A stretch of DNA of 41,473 bases from Planctomycetota bacterium (GTDB lineage Bacteria > Planctomycetota > UBA1135 > UBA2386). Each line of letters begins with the position of its first letter. The first letter of the stretch is position 1. The notes beneath the pieces are model-generated. The model made no database searches and was not told where the DNA came from. It saw only the letters and a list, made by a program, of their open reading frames with translations. Positions 26,403-35,035 of this stretch are shown one piece after another. The translations under genes and the position numbers were made by a program. The stretch is taken from positions 1 through 41,473 of the forward strand of contig JADZDL010000340.1 in NCBI GenBank assembly GCA_020851075.1, given 5' to 3'.

Positions 26403-28786
26403 CGCCCACCACCTGGCGTCAGGTAGCGGGCGGCGAGGTTCGCGTCCGCCTGCACGGCGAGGAGCCACTCGCCGACCATCGTGCCGGCCACCTCGGCGCC
26501 GTGCGCGCCATGCGGCGCCCAATAGACGACGCCGCAGAAGCAGAGTTGCACGCCGTCGGCCGCAGTCCACGGCAGGTAGCCCGCAAACCACGTGTTGTTC
26601 TCATGGTCGCGTTCCCCAACCTCCGCGGTGCCGGTCTTGCCGAACACACCGAGTTCGACCAACGCATCGATCTTGCTCGCCGTGCCCGACTGCACACACT
26701 CCCGCAGACCTTTGCGCACGACTTCGAGTTCGCCTTCGAGCCCCACAAGCGGCACGCCCGGCCGCGGCACGCCGTGGAGAATGCCCAAGGTCGGCAACCG
26801 GCCCGTCGCGAGCGCTGCGTAGGCGCGCGCAACATCCACGGGCGACGCGTGCACGCCATACCCAATCGCGCGCTTCGGCAGCTCCGGACTGTCCCCCCAT
26901 CGTGGACGCACCGCCGGCAACCCTCGCACCGATTCCTGCCAGCAGGCCACAAAGGGGTCGTTGGGGCCGGCTGGCGCCAGTAAACCAACCCGGCGCATGG
27001 CTCGCTGCACACCTTCGACCTCAAGTCCCTCGGCGCACTGATAGAAGAAGATGTTGCACGACTTCGCGAGCGCCTTCACCGGATCAGTGCCGTCCGTGCC
27101 ATGCACGCTGTCGCAGAGGATCCCGTGGCCGTGGTATTCGTAACGCCTCTCACACAAGGCGAACGCCTCGATCGAGCGGTGGGGCCGCCCCAGCGCTTCG
27201 GCCTGCAGTTGCTCGATGAGCACAAATGGCTTCACGACCGAACCCAGCGACCCATTGCCGCGCCAGGTCATGCCGGGCACGTTGCGGGCGCTGCTACTGG
27301 CGATCGGGGCTCCCGCAAACGCGAGCACATCGCCCGTCTGCGCATCAATGACCGCCAGGGCGGCCTCAACGCGGCCTGCATCCGTCGCGTCGGCATGCCG
27401 TTTGGCGATATCCTCCCGCGTACGCTGCACCACGACCTCGGCGAGCCGTTGTAGCCCGACATCGAAGGTCACCTGCACATCGTCACCCGACTCCACGCGC
27501 AGGTTGCTCCAGAGATGTTGCTCGCGCGCCTTCGCATCGCGTTCGACGAGCCGCATGCCGATGCGACCCGAAAGTTCCGCCTCAAAGCCAGCCTCGACGC
27601 CGCTGATGCCACTGCGCGACTGCAACAACAACGCGCGGGAGAAACTCTGCCGCGCATCGATCTGCATGAGGCGGCGTTCCTCCTCACTCGGCGCCGCCTC
27701 CGCCGGCACAAGTTCGTCCACCCATCCAGCGGGCATCTGGTCGGCAAGGAAGTTCGACACCCAGACTCTCGGCTGGCTGATCTTGTCGACGTCGAAGACG
27801 CGACCGAGCAGCGCGGCCAATGCCGTTCCTTCCACTTCGTTGCCGATGCGCTGCACGGACGGATTGACTTCGAGGCCAGGATGGCGCCGCGCGCCGACGC
27901 GCAGGCTCGCCGCGAGTTCGAACGGCACGTGGTCGGCAAACGGCCACGACATCGACTCGACGAGGTCGCCCCACATCGGTTGGCCGTCGTCGTCCAGACG
28001 TTGCTTGCCGTCCGGGCCGAGGCGGGCCACGCGCACTTCGAGCAGACTCGCTTCGCGCAGACGCTCCAGTGCCGCAAACAGGATCGGCTCGCCCGAGTCC
28101 TCCTTGCGCAAGCGCAGCGCCCGGTCGCTTCGCTCGGTCAGCAGTTCCGTCTCGAACGTATGCAGGTCGGCGAGCAATTCGTCGTACTTGCTGAGCAGTT
28201 CCTGCCGCGTGACGCCCGGGATCACGTCCCCGATACCTTGCTGCCCACCCTGCTGGGCTTGCGCGCGCATGGCCGCAAACACGGTCTTGCGCGGCAACCC
28301 AGAACACGCCGACAGCACCGTGGTCGCCAGCGGTCCGAGTTCGGCCGTCACGTCCTTCGGGAAGAACCCAGGCCGCAACACTGCCGTGGGCATCGCCAGC
28401 AGGTCGCGCGCCGCCGCTTCTGGGCCGAGCACGCCGGACCGGTACGAATAACTCGTGCCCTTCCGCTGTGGTTGCTGCTGCGCCCACAGCATCGCGCCGT
28501 GCACCGCGGCACCGATCGGATGGCGCAGCCGGAAGCGCTGGTAGTAGAGCGAGATCTCCATGGTCGGCTCGTCGTAGACGAGCAGGTTGCCGGCTCGATC
28601 GCGGATCGAACCGCGCACGCTCGGCACCGAACGGAACGACCAGCGGTTCTCACTGCTGCGGCGCGCCCAGACCTCGTGGTCGTCGACCATCACGTTCCAC
28701 AGATGCAGCAGCACCACGGCGACGCCCGCGAACAGGAAGCCCCACAGGACCCCGATGCGGGTCTGCGTCGAACTGGCGCCGCTCAC
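26399..28786 (-). CDS. mrdA: penicillin-binding protein 2, elongation transpeptidase
   Basis: 795 residues starting from GTG 28786, which overlaps the mreD stop (GTGA); the longer upstream frame is a shadow of mreD. One N-terminal helix (about 10-28, VLWGFLFAGVAVVLLHLW) anchors it; PBP-dimer segments follow (SVPSVRGSIRDRAGNLLVYD). The transpeptidase motifs are SVVK (Ser516), SCN (Ser576) and KTG (Lys717). It cross-links peptidoglycan as partner of RodA. At 795 residues it is much longer than the 633 of E. coli PBP2; the extra length is mostly between the dimer domain and the transpeptidase domain, a region rich in charged helix. The transpeptidase core is intact, so it should be active. Confidence 0.94.
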   Translation of the reverse strand: MSGASSTQTRIGVLWGFLFAGVAVVLLHLWNVMVDDHEVWARRSSENRWSFRSVPSVRGSIRDRAGNLLVYDEPTMEISLYYQRFRLRHPIGAAVHGAMLWAQQQPQRKGTSYSYRSGVLGPEAAARDLLAMPTAVLRPGFFPKDVTAELGPLATTVLSACSGLPRKTVFAAMRAQAQQGGQQGIGDVIPGVTRQELLSKYDELLADLHTFETELLTERSDRALRLRKEDSGEPILFAALERLREASLLEVRVARLGPDGKQRLDDDGQPMWGDLVESMSWPFADHVPFELAASLRVGARRHPGLEVNPSVQRIGNEVEGTALAALLGRVFDVDKISQPRVWVSNFLADQMPAGWVDELVPAEAAPSEEERRLMQIDARQSFSRALLLQSRSGISGVEAGFEAELSGRIGMRLVERDAKAREQHLWSNLRVESGDDVQVTFDVGLQRLAEVVVQRTREDIAKRHADATDAGRVEAALAVIDAQTGDVLAFAGAPIASSSARNVPGMTWRGNGSLGSVVKPFVLIEQLQAEALGRPHRSIEAFALCERRYEYHGHGILCDSVHGTDGTDPVKALAKSCNIFFYQCAEGLEVEGVQRAMRRVGLLAPAGPNDPFVACWQESVRGLPAVRPRWGDSPELPKRAIGYGVHASPVDVARAYAALATGRLPTLGILHGVPRPGVPLVGLEGELEVVRKGLRECVQSGTASKIDALVELGVFGKTGTAEVGERDHENNTWFAGYLPWTAADGVQLCFCGVVYWAPHGAHGAEVAGTMVGEWLLAVQADANLAARYLTPGGGR

Positions 28787-29262
28787 GCCTCTTCCTCGAA
28801 GGCCACGAGCGGCGGCAGCCACCGCAGCACCGAGAGCAGCGGTGGCAGCAGCAGCGCTGCCCAGATCACTGACACGAGGTCCAGCGAGGCACTCTGCGAA
28901 GGTTGTTGGAAGACGCGCCCAAACAGGCCGGCGAGTTTGGGAATCGCGATCGCACACAAAGCCGCCGCTCCAGCCTGCCAGATCCAGCGTTGGCCGAAGA
29001 ACCAGCTGCGCAGCGGCAGTAGCACGGCCACCGGAATGCCGAGTACGAGCAACTGCACGGGCAGCCCCGCTTCGTCGACGATGGCCCGGCCGGCCGCCGC
29101 GCCGAGCAACAACCACGGCAGCGCGCTGCGTTGCGCGAACATCGCGAGGAACATGCAGAGCAACACGCCCACATCGAGTGGCGGCAGGCCAAGATCGCGC
29201 CACAACCCGGCGAGCAGGAAGAACTGCGGCGCGAACAAGAACCACAGCAACCACCGTTTCAT
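28783..29262 (-). CDS. mreD: rod shape-determining membrane protein MreD
   Basis: 159 residues, almost entirely hydrophobic with five or so membrane helices (for example LLWFLFAPQFFLLAGL, LLCMFLAMFA, LPWLLLGAAAGRAIVDEAG, VQLLVLGIPVAVLLPL), the size and hydrophobicity expected of MreD. The assignment rests on gene order between mreC and mrdA and on topology, since MreD sequences are poorly conserved. Both ends overlap neighbours by 4 nt. MreD is part of the elongasome and helps MreC to regulate PBP2-RodA. Confidence 0.82.
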   Translation of the reverse strand: MKRWLLWFLFAPQFFLLAGLWRDLGLPPLDVGVLLCMFLAMFAQRSALPWLLLGAAAGRAIVDEAGLPVQLLVLGIPVAVLLPLRSWFFGQRWIWQAGAAALCAIAIPKLAGLFGRVFQQPSQSASLDLVSVIWAALLLPPLLSVLRWLPPLVAFEEEA

Positions 29263-30665
29263 CGCCCGCCTCCGCCGACCACGACTTCCGCCGTGCGTGG
29301 GCCACTCTGGCTGGCGGTCGTCACCTCGACGCGGTCCTGCGGCAGGCCTTCCGATCGCGCATAACCGAGGAACAAGCCGGGCGGGCAGTGCGGGCCATTG
29401 CTACCCGTGAACAGGTACCCAGCTGGCAGTCGTTCGTCGACCCCATCAAAGGAGTCGCCGCGCCATTGCAGGATGGCGATGCCGTTCTGCGACCCGACCA
29501 CCTGCCCCGTGATCTCGCGCGGCCGCAAGCCGGGCTGCTGCGGCAACAACAGCAGGTTCCAGCGCTGCCGCGAGGCAGGAAAGGAGGTGACGAGGCCAAG
29601 GCCGAACGCGAGGCCGCGTGCCGTGCCAAGGCAGATGCCGTCCTGCACGACGGCGGCGCCATCGGGCACCGGCCCATCGCACGACAGCAGGTGGCGGCCG
29701 TGCACCGCACCCGGCAGATCCCAGACGTAGGCAGCGTGGCGCACTTCGAGCGCGGCCTGGTGGCGCAGGGCAACCAAGGGCGACTCCGGCGCGGGCGCGG
29801 TTTGCGAGTCGGCGCGACGGCGCCAGGCCACCACGTGCGACAAGGCGCGCGGCTCAAACGGGGGCACAACGAACACTCCAATGGTCAACGCGTCTTCGCC
29901 GACCGCCGCTTCGTAACCCCAGATCCGTGTGCGGCCTAGCCAGAGGCCAGCCGGCGGCTCGCCGGGCAAGGAAGGCAGCGCGATCGTCGTCACCGGCAAC
30001 CCGGGACGGTCGAGGTTGGCAGCCCGGTATGGGTCGTCCCAGAGATCGACGCGCAAAGGGGCCGGGTCGACCGCGGCAGCGGGTTTCACGACCATGCGCA
30101 GGGATCCGCCGTCGGGCAGGTTCACGACGGCGGCCACCGAACGCGCGCTCGCGTGGTTGAGCAGCAGCACTCGCGCCAGGGCTTCGGGAGGATCCTCGGC
30201 GGCCTCCCCGCGCCCGGCCTTCTGCAGGAAGCCAAGCAGCACGTTGCCCTTCGTCACGAACTCACAGCAGTCGGCGAGTTCGGCATACGAATGATCGAGG
30301 CGCAGCTCGCTCGGTTGCCCACCGCCACCACCACCGCGTCCACGCCGTTCGCTGGCGACCACGCCACAGAGCACCGGTGTGTAGTCGCGCAGCAGTTCGG
30401 GCGCGCCAACATCGAGGTCGTACTGGCGAACGCGCGTGTGCAGGTCCTCGGTCAGATCGCGCAACTGCGCCAGCAGGCGCGGCTCGGCAGCCGCCTGCGC
30501 GGGAATGCCGGCCCAGGCACTGACGGCGCGCGGCAGCAGGCAGAGGCCGCCCACGAGCGCGCGTTCGACCGGGGCGAAGATCCCGGGCAACGTGAGGCAG
30601 CACAAGGCGAACAGCAACATGCCGTACAACCCTGCCGGAAATGCCTCACGCTTCTGCCGGTTCAA
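29259..30665 (-). CDS. mreC: rod shape-determining protein MreC (divergent, long)
   Basis: 468 residues. One N-terminal helix (about 14-32, LYGMLLFALCCLTLPGIFAPV) is followed by a helical stretch (about 55-85) and then a beta-rich periplasmic part with segments such as LLLNHASARSVAAVVNLPDGG and LGLVTSFPASRQRWNLLL. This layout and the position between mreB and mreD identify MreC, the periplasmic activator of PBP2. It is longer than the typical 280-370 residues and has a Gly-rich insert (RRGRGGGGGGQP) near residue 110, encoded by a run of G. The sequence is divergent enough that I would not have named it without context. Confidence 0.75.
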   Translation of the reverse strand: MNRQKREAFPAGLYGMLLFALCCLTLPGIFAPVERALVGGLCLLPRAVSAWAGIPAQAAAEPRLLAQLRDLTEDLHTRVRQYDLDVGAPELLRDYTPVLCGVVASERRGRGGGGGGQPSELRLDHSYAELADCCEFVTKGNVLLGFLQKAGRGEAAEDPPEALARVLLLNHASARSVAAVVNLPDGGSLRMVVKPAAAVDPAPLRVDLWDDPYRAANLDRPGLPVTTIALPSLPGEPPAGLWLGRTRIWGYEAAVGEDALTIGVFVVPPFEPRALSHVVAWRRRADSQTAPAPESPLVALRHQAALEVRHAAYVWDLPGAVHGRHLLSCDGPVPDGAAVVQDGICLGTARGLAFGLGLVTSFPASRQRWNLLLLPQQPGLRPREITGQVVGSQNGIAILQWRGDSFDGVDERLPAGYLFTGSNGPHCPPGLFLGYARSEGLPQDRVEVTTASQSGPRTAEVVVGGGGR

Positions 30666-30756
30666 TGCGCCCTCCGCGCCTAGTCGACTCGACCACTGCC
30701 CGCGCGCACGTGGCTGCTAAGTGTGCACTGCTGCCAGCTTGCACTGCGACGACCCC

Positions 30757-31815
30757 TCAGGCGAGGTCTTCGCCGCCTTCCAGGAACTGCGAATAGAGCT
30801 CCAGGTTCTCGAGGAAGATGCCGGTGCCGCGCGCCACTGCTTCGAGCGGACGTTCGGCGACGCGAGTCTCCAGCTCGGTCTCGCGCTCGATGAGCTCGGG
30901 CAGCCCGCGCAACAGTGCACCACCGCCACAGAGCGTGATGCCGGTGTCGACAAGATCGGCAGCGAGTTCGGGCGGAGTACGTTCGAGCACCGACTTGATC
31001 GCGCCGATCACCTTGCGCACAGGCTCCATGAGCGCTTCGCGCACATCGGCCGAACTGATCACGGCCCGTCGCGGCAGATTGACGAGCGAATCGCGGCCAC
31101 GAATCTCGACCTGGATCTCCTCTTCGAGCGGCAGGCAGCTGCCCGCGGCGATCTTCAGGCGTTCGGCCGTGATCTCGCCGATGAGCAGGTTGTACTTGGC
31201 GCGGATGTACTGCGTGATCGCGTCGTTGAAGTCGTCGCCGGCGACGCGCAGGCACTCGGCCATCACGACGTTGGCAAGCGAGATGACGGCGACTTCGCTG
31301 GTGCCACCGCCGATATCAACGATCAACGAACCGCGCGGCTCGTGCACCGGCAAGCCGGCGCCGATGGCGGCCGCCGTCGGCTCATCGACGAGGAACACGC
31401 GGCGGGCACCGGCCCGCTCCGCGCTGCCGATCACGGCTCGCTTCTCGACCATCGTGATGCCCCACGGCACGGCGATGACGAGGCGCGGCTTCACGAGACG
31501 CTTGCCACCGCATGCCTTGCGCATGAAGTACTTGAGCATCTTCTCAGTGATCTCGAAGTCGGCGATGACGCCGCTCTTCATCGGCCGGATCGCCTGCATG
31601 CCCGGCGGCGTGCGCCCGAGGTACTCGAGTGCCGCATCACCGACAGCCATGCCATCGAGCAACACTTCGCTAGTGCCTTTGCGAACCGCGACGACGGAGG
31701 GCTCATCGAGAACGATGCCCTTGTCGCGCACGAACACGAGCGTGTTGGCCGTTCCCAGATCGATCCCTAGATCGACAGAGAAGCCGCTCAACAGCCATTC
31801 GAACGGTTTGAACAT
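30757..31815 (-). CDS. mreB: actin-like rod shape-determining protein MreB
   Basis: 352 residues from ATG 31815 (MFKPFEWLLSGFSVDLGIDLG...), the conventional MreB size. Phosphate-1 motif VDLGIDLGTANTLVFV, the KPRLVIAVPWGITMVEKRAV block, phosphate-2 motif VDIGGGTSEVAVISL and the adenosine region CGGGALLRGLPELIE are all present. MreB polymerises under the membrane and positions the elongasome encoded just downstream. The in-frame extension upstream to 31908 runs through a hairpin and a tandem repeat and is not supported as coding. The 91-nt gap to mreC shows no terminator. Confidence 0.97.
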   Translation of the reverse strand: MFKPFEWLLSGFSVDLGIDLGTANTLVFVRDKGIVLDEPSVVAVRKGTSEVLLDGMAVGDAALEYLGRTPPGMQAIRPMKSGVIADFEITEKMLKYFMRKACGGKRLVKPRLVIAVPWGITMVEKRAVIGSAERAGARRVFLVDEPTAAAIGAGLPVHEPRGSLIVDIGGGTSEVAVISLANVVMAECLRVAGDDFNDAITQYIRAKYNLLIGEITAERLKIAAGSCLPLEEEIQVEIRGRDSLVNLPRRAVISSADVREALMEPVRKVIGAIKSVLERTPPELAADLVDTGITLCGGGALLRGLPELIERETELETRVAERPLEAVARGTGIFLENLELYSQFLEGGEDLA

Positions 31816-31830
31816 GGAAGCCCTCGGGCG

Positions 31831-31850
31831 GCCCGCATCGAGGTGCGGGC
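31831..31850 (-). promoter_or_regulatory. hairpin just upstream of the mreB start
   Basis: GCCCGCA (31831-31837) and TGCGGGC (31844-31850) form a perfect 7-bp stem with a 6-nt loop, 15 nt upstream of the mreB ATG. In the mRNA it sits immediately 5' of the GAGGG-containing region that could serve as ribosome binding site, so it may affect translation of mreB. Confidence 0.5.
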
Positions 31851-31855
31851 AAACC

Positions 31856-31894
31856 TTGACCAACAGACCTGACCAACAGACACGACCAACGGAC
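31856..31894 (-). repeat. 13-bp tandem repeat (three units) in the mreB leader
   Basis: On the mRNA strand the units are GTCCGTTGGTCGT, GTCTGTTGGTCAG and GTCTGTTGGTCAA. A fourth, more degenerate unit may follow upstream (about 31901-31913). The array ends 40 nt before the mreB ATG, just upstream of the hairpin. It may be a regulator binding site or a slippage product. Confidence 0.7.
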
Positions 31895-32003
31895 TCGCCG
31901 TGGACCAAACGGCGACGAAAGCCAACGTAGCGCCCCCCGCTCCGGTAGCAACGGATTCTTTGTCGAGGTGCGCGGAGGACCGCAGGAAGTGGCCCGGAAA
32001 CGC

Positions 32004-32043
32004 AAGCAGCCCACGCTCGGCGAGTGCCGGGCGTGGGCTGCTT
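32004..32043 (-). terminator. strong hairpin between the 52-residue membrane protein gene and mreB
   Basis: AAGCAGCCCACGC (32004-32016) pairs perfectly with GCGTGGGCTGCTT (32031-32043), and CGGC/GCCG inside continues the stem past a T-G wobble, giving about 18 bp with a GAGT loop. On the minus strand it begins 45 nt after the stop of the small gene and is followed by TGCGTTTCC, a weak T tract. It is likely to be a terminator that separates the upstream genes from the mre operon. The rest of the 273-nt gap holds the mreB leader elements. Confidence 0.75.
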
Positions 32044-32088
32044 GGTTTGGTCGAGCGTCGGGCCGATCCGCGGATCAGCCCGAAGGAA

Positions 32089-32247
32089 CTAAGCCCCGTA
32101 GGCCTTGTTCGCCATGACGACGACCGTGATCGCGAGGGCGAGCAGCAGGAACGTCGTCAGCACGATACCTTCGTCGAGCCCGAGGCCCGGCTTCACAACC
32201 ACTTCGACGTCTGCCGCAGGAGCGGACTTTGCAACTTTCTTAGCCAT
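32089..32247 (-). CDS. 52-residue single-pass membrane protein
   Basis: ATG 32247 is chosen over upstream in-frame starts because an AGGAG ribosome binding site lies 8 nt before it, one of the few clear ones here. The protein starts MAKKVAKSAPAADVEVVV, basic then acidic, followed by one helix (about 28-45, IVLTTFLLLALAITVVVM) and a short tail (ANKAYGA). It is located between a coiled-coil membrane protein and mreB and is bounded by hairpins on both sides, so it may be an abundantly expressed separate unit. I do not recognise the family. Confidence 0.7.
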   Translation of the reverse strand: MAKKVAKSAPAADVEVVVKPGLGLDEGIVLTTFLLLALAITVVVMANKAYGA

Positions 32248-32282
32248 GATGAATCTCCTGGAGGGGGTTCGTGGTGCGAGCA

Positions 32283-32316
32283 ACTCCTGGGGACCGGGCT
32301 AACGCTCGGTCCAGGA
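32283..32316 (-). terminator. hairpin between the coiled-coil protein gene and the 52-residue gene
   Basis: The arms 32283-32295 and 32306-32316 pair over 11 bp (CTCCTGG and ACCG blocks against CGGTCCAGGAG) with a 2-nt bulge and a 10-nt loop. It lies 17 nt after the upstream stop and 35 nt before the next start. There is no strong T-run, so it may be an attenuator or processing site. Confidence 0.5.
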
Positions 32317-32333
32317 GCCACCCGCGGTCACGA

Positions 32334-33197
32334 TCACGGGGTCTTGGTGGAGGCCTTGTCGCCTTCCTTGATGTCGCCCTTGACCAGCAGGAGGTTGCAG
32401 GTCACGGCGTTTTCGGCGGGGTGGTAGCTCGTGGCAACCGCTTCGCCCTTGTAGCCCGACGCGTCATAGATCGCGAAGCTGAACTGGCGCTTGCTGATCT
32501 GGTCCGCGATGTCGACGTTGCTCGGGTTGCCGGTGATGCTGATCGTGCACAGACGGCCGCTCGCGTGCGAAACGGTGCCGCTGAGTGGCGGCGCGGCCAG
32601 GGCCGGGATGAAGCCGTTCGTCGAAGCGACGCTGACGAGCAGCTTGTTCTCGTTCAGGTCCTTCGTGAGGTCGGCGATCGCGACGTCCTTGCCCTTCACC
32701 GTGTCCGTCAGCGACGCGATGGTGTTCTTGAGCGAACGGTTCTCGGCTTCCGCGTCATCCTTGGCGCGAACCGCTTCGTCCTTCGCCTTCTGGTCCGCGA
32801 TGGCCATCTGGTAGGCCTCCTTGGACTGCGTGAAGGCCGCGCTCGACTGCTGGTTGGCCTGCACGAGCTGGGCATTGACCTGCTTCAGGTCGCCTTCGAC
32901 CGACGACAGCTGCTGCTCGAGACGAGTGTTCTTGTCGTTGGCAGCTTGCAGGACGTTCTTCAGGCCACCGATTTCGGTTTCGCGCTGGGTCTTGGCGATC
33001 ACGAAAGCTTGACGTTCGGAAACGCCGCGGGCGACTTCTTGCTTGAGAGCGTCGGCTTCCTTTTGGTGAGCGTCCTTCTCTTGCTCGTACAGGGTCTTGT
33101 AGTTGTGCTGCTTCTGCAGGTGAGTGCCGGCGAACCCGACGAAGGCACCTGCGAGAACCAGATTGAGAACGATGAATACGCGACCGATGGGACTCAT
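32334..33197 (-). CDS. single-pass membrane protein with long coiled coil and C-terminal globular domain
   Basis: 287 residues. A short N-terminus leads into one helix (about 7-24, VFIVLNLVLAGAFVGFAG), then about 150 residues of heptad coiled coil (KNTRLEQQLSSVEGDLKQVNAQLVQANQQ), and a C-terminal domain of about 95 residues with beta character (GRLCTISITGNPSNVDIADQISKRQFSFAIYDASGYKGEAVATSYHP). The architecture recalls envelope-spanning or septal proteins, but I cannot assign a family. The 194-nt gap between it and lnt shows no clear consensus promoter. Together with the next small membrane gene it separates lnt from the mre operon. Confidence 0.75.
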   Translation of the reverse strand: MSPIGRVFIVLNLVLAGAFVGFAGTHLQKQHNYKTLYEQEKDAHQKEADALKQEVARGVSERQAFVIAKTQRETEIGGLKNVLQAANDKNTRLEQQLSSVEGDLKQVNAQLVQANQQSSAAFTQSKEAYQMAIADQKAKDEAVRAKDDAEAENRSLKNTIASLTDTVKGKDVAIADLTKDLNENKLLVSVASTNGFIPALAAPPLSGTVSHASGRLCTISITGNPSNVDIADQISKRQFSFAIYDASGYKGEAVATSYHPAENAVTCNLLLVKGDIKEGDKASTKTP

Positions 33198-33391
33198 GAT
33201 GACCAGGTAACTCCTAACTTGCGGTCTGCCGGGAGGGAACGCCCGAGCAGGAGAGGGCTAGGTGCCAGAGGGGTGAAAAAGCGTTTCGAGGGGCCGCTCC
33301 CGAGCAGGGTCTTTGACCGAACATGGGAGGAACCGCACCCACAGCGAGAGGGGCCAAGGGTTGCGGAATCCTAACTCCATGCTTGGAACCG

Positions 33392-35035
33392 TCAAGAACC
33401 TGTTCGTCCGGCGTGCCGCGGATCGCCGCTGCCCACCGGGACGGTAGATGCCGTCCGAGCTACACGGAGTCTAACCCAGGCCAGGATTCCGTGCAGAAAC
33501 GCAAGGCCGAACACCGCCGTAAAAATCACCCCGGATTGGCCTCTCAGCCATGTCATGGGACGCTGGCGGGCAGGCCGGAGTTCGAGATTCGTGCGCAGAA
33601 TTCGCGGTCCATTGCCCAAATCGGACAGGATCGGCAGCTCATCGGTCAGGCGCCCGCTGGCGTCGACGGCGAGCGACCACCCGTCGGTCGTGCAGCGCAC
33701 GATCGGGGTGCGCAGCTCGATCGCGCGGCAAACCGTCATCGCCGCGAGCTGGGTGACCTCGGCGCCGCGCCGGAACCAGGCCTCGTTCGACAGCACGCAG
33801 AGAAACTGTGCCCCCTGGGCCACCTGGTCGGCCGCCGGCCCGGGGAAGGCATTGTCGTAGCACATGAGCACCCCGAACGGGACTCCAGCGGCAGTCTGCA
33901 GGGGCGGCAGCAGGCGCCCGGGTACACAGTCGGGTGGCGTGCCCAGGGCCGCCTTGAAGGCCGAGTGGATCGCCGCCACCACGCCATCGGGCAACCAACC
34001 GACGAAGGGCAGAAACTCCCCGCCCGGCACCAGACACCGCTTCTCCTGGTGGCCGAGCATCCTGCCGTCGGTGGAGAGCAACAGCGCCCCCGGCACATCG
34101 CGCTTCTCCATGAGCAGATTGGCCCCCACCAACAGGCGCGACTTCGGCACCAGGGGAAACACGCCGGCCAGCTCGGACTTCCCACCCGCGACGATCTTCT
34201 CGATGTTTGGCCCGAGGGGCAGACTGCTTTCCGGCCAGAGAATCAGTTCGGGCGGCTGCGGCTCCGCCAGCAGGCGGCTCGTTGGCTGCAGCAGCCGTGC
34301 CTCGAAGAGGTCCGCGAACTTCTTCGACTGCTGGTCCGGCGACAGCCCTTCGTAACCATCCATCGGGTGCACATCGGGTTCGATCGCCGCGATCGACACC
34401 ACGGACTCGGGCGCCGACGCCGTCCCCCACTCCGCGCCCGCCAGCGTGCTGCCCACCGCGACCAGCACGACGGCGACAAACTGGCGAAGCCCAAGGCGCC
34501 ATTCGGGCACGGCCACACGCCAACTGCGCCACAGCTGGAGGCTGCAGGCGGCCAGTGCCCCGAGCAGCCCGTTCGCCAGCGGCTCGCCGCCAACCGCCAG
34601 CGAACCGAGCAGGCTCGGCCACGGCCAGAACGCGTGGCACGGTTGGCCGTGCGGATAATGGATCTCTGGCATGACGGCGCGCAGCCACGAGGTCGCCGCC
34701 ACGGCAACCCCAAAACCAACGGCCTGCAGCCACTGCGGCAAGCGCCGCACCGTGAACGTCCCGAGCACGAAGTAGAGGCCACCGAGCACGACCACCGCCA
34801 CGTAGGCGGGCCACAGGATGTGCCGCACCGACCACGAGAACCACGCCATGTAGACGCAACCGAGCAGGTAGGTGTGCAGCACCGGGCGATGGCCTGCCGT
34901 AGCGATCGCAAACCACACCATCAAACCCAGCAGGCACAAGAACTCCGCGCCGGGGAACCAGGCCGGTGGCGCAGCAGCAGCGAGCATGATCCCACCGGCT
35001 AGCGCCACGAATGCCCCCGCGGATGGCGCGCGCAT
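33392..35035 (-). CDS. lnt: apolipoprotein N-acyltransferase
   Basis: 547 residues from the ATG at 35035, which shares one base with the moeA stop (TGATG); the longer upstream frame is antisense or overlapping and not used. About six N-terminal membrane helices are followed by a nitrilase-like domain (about residues 212-510) carrying the Glu-Lys-Cys triad: Glu269 in WPESSLP, Lys332 in EKRCLVPGGEFLPF and Cys392 in MCYDNAFP. A final helix lies near the C-terminus. The enzyme N-acylates the lipidated Cys of lipoproteins at the periplasmic face of the inner membrane, which fits the two lipoproteins seen in this window. The size is close to the 512 residues of E. coli Lnt. Confidence 0.94.
   Translation of the reverse strand: MRAPSAGAFVALAGGIMLAAAAPPAWFPGAEFLCLLGLMVWFAIATAGHRPVLHTYLLGCVYMAWFSWSVRHILWPAYVAVVVLGGLYFVLGTFTVRRLPQWLQAVGFGVAVAATSWLRAVMPEIHYPHGQPCHAFWPWPSLLGSLAVGGEPLANGLLGALAACSLQLWRSWRVAVPEWRLGLRQFVAVVLVAVGSTLAGAEWGTASAPESVVSIAAIEPDVHPMDGYEGLSPDQQSKKFADLFEARLLQPTSRLLAEPQPPELILWPESSLPLGPNIEKIVAGGKSELAGVFPLVPKSRLLVGANLLMEKRDVPGALLLSTDGRMLGHQEKRCLVPGGEFLPFVGWLPDGVVAAIHSAFKAALGTPPDCVPGRLLPPLQTAAGVPFGVLMCYDNAFPGPAADQVAQGAQFLCVLSNEAWFRRGAEVTQLAAMTVCRAIELRTPIVRCTTDGWSLAVDASGRLTDELPILSDLGNGPRILRTNLELRPARQRPMTWLRGQSGVIFTAVFGLAFLHGILAWVRLRVARTASTVPVGSGDPRHAGRTGS

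Noticed and set aside
31816..31908. N-terminal extension of MreB
   Set aside because: It runs through a tandem repeat and a hairpin, and MreB normally begins at MFKPF-like sequence.
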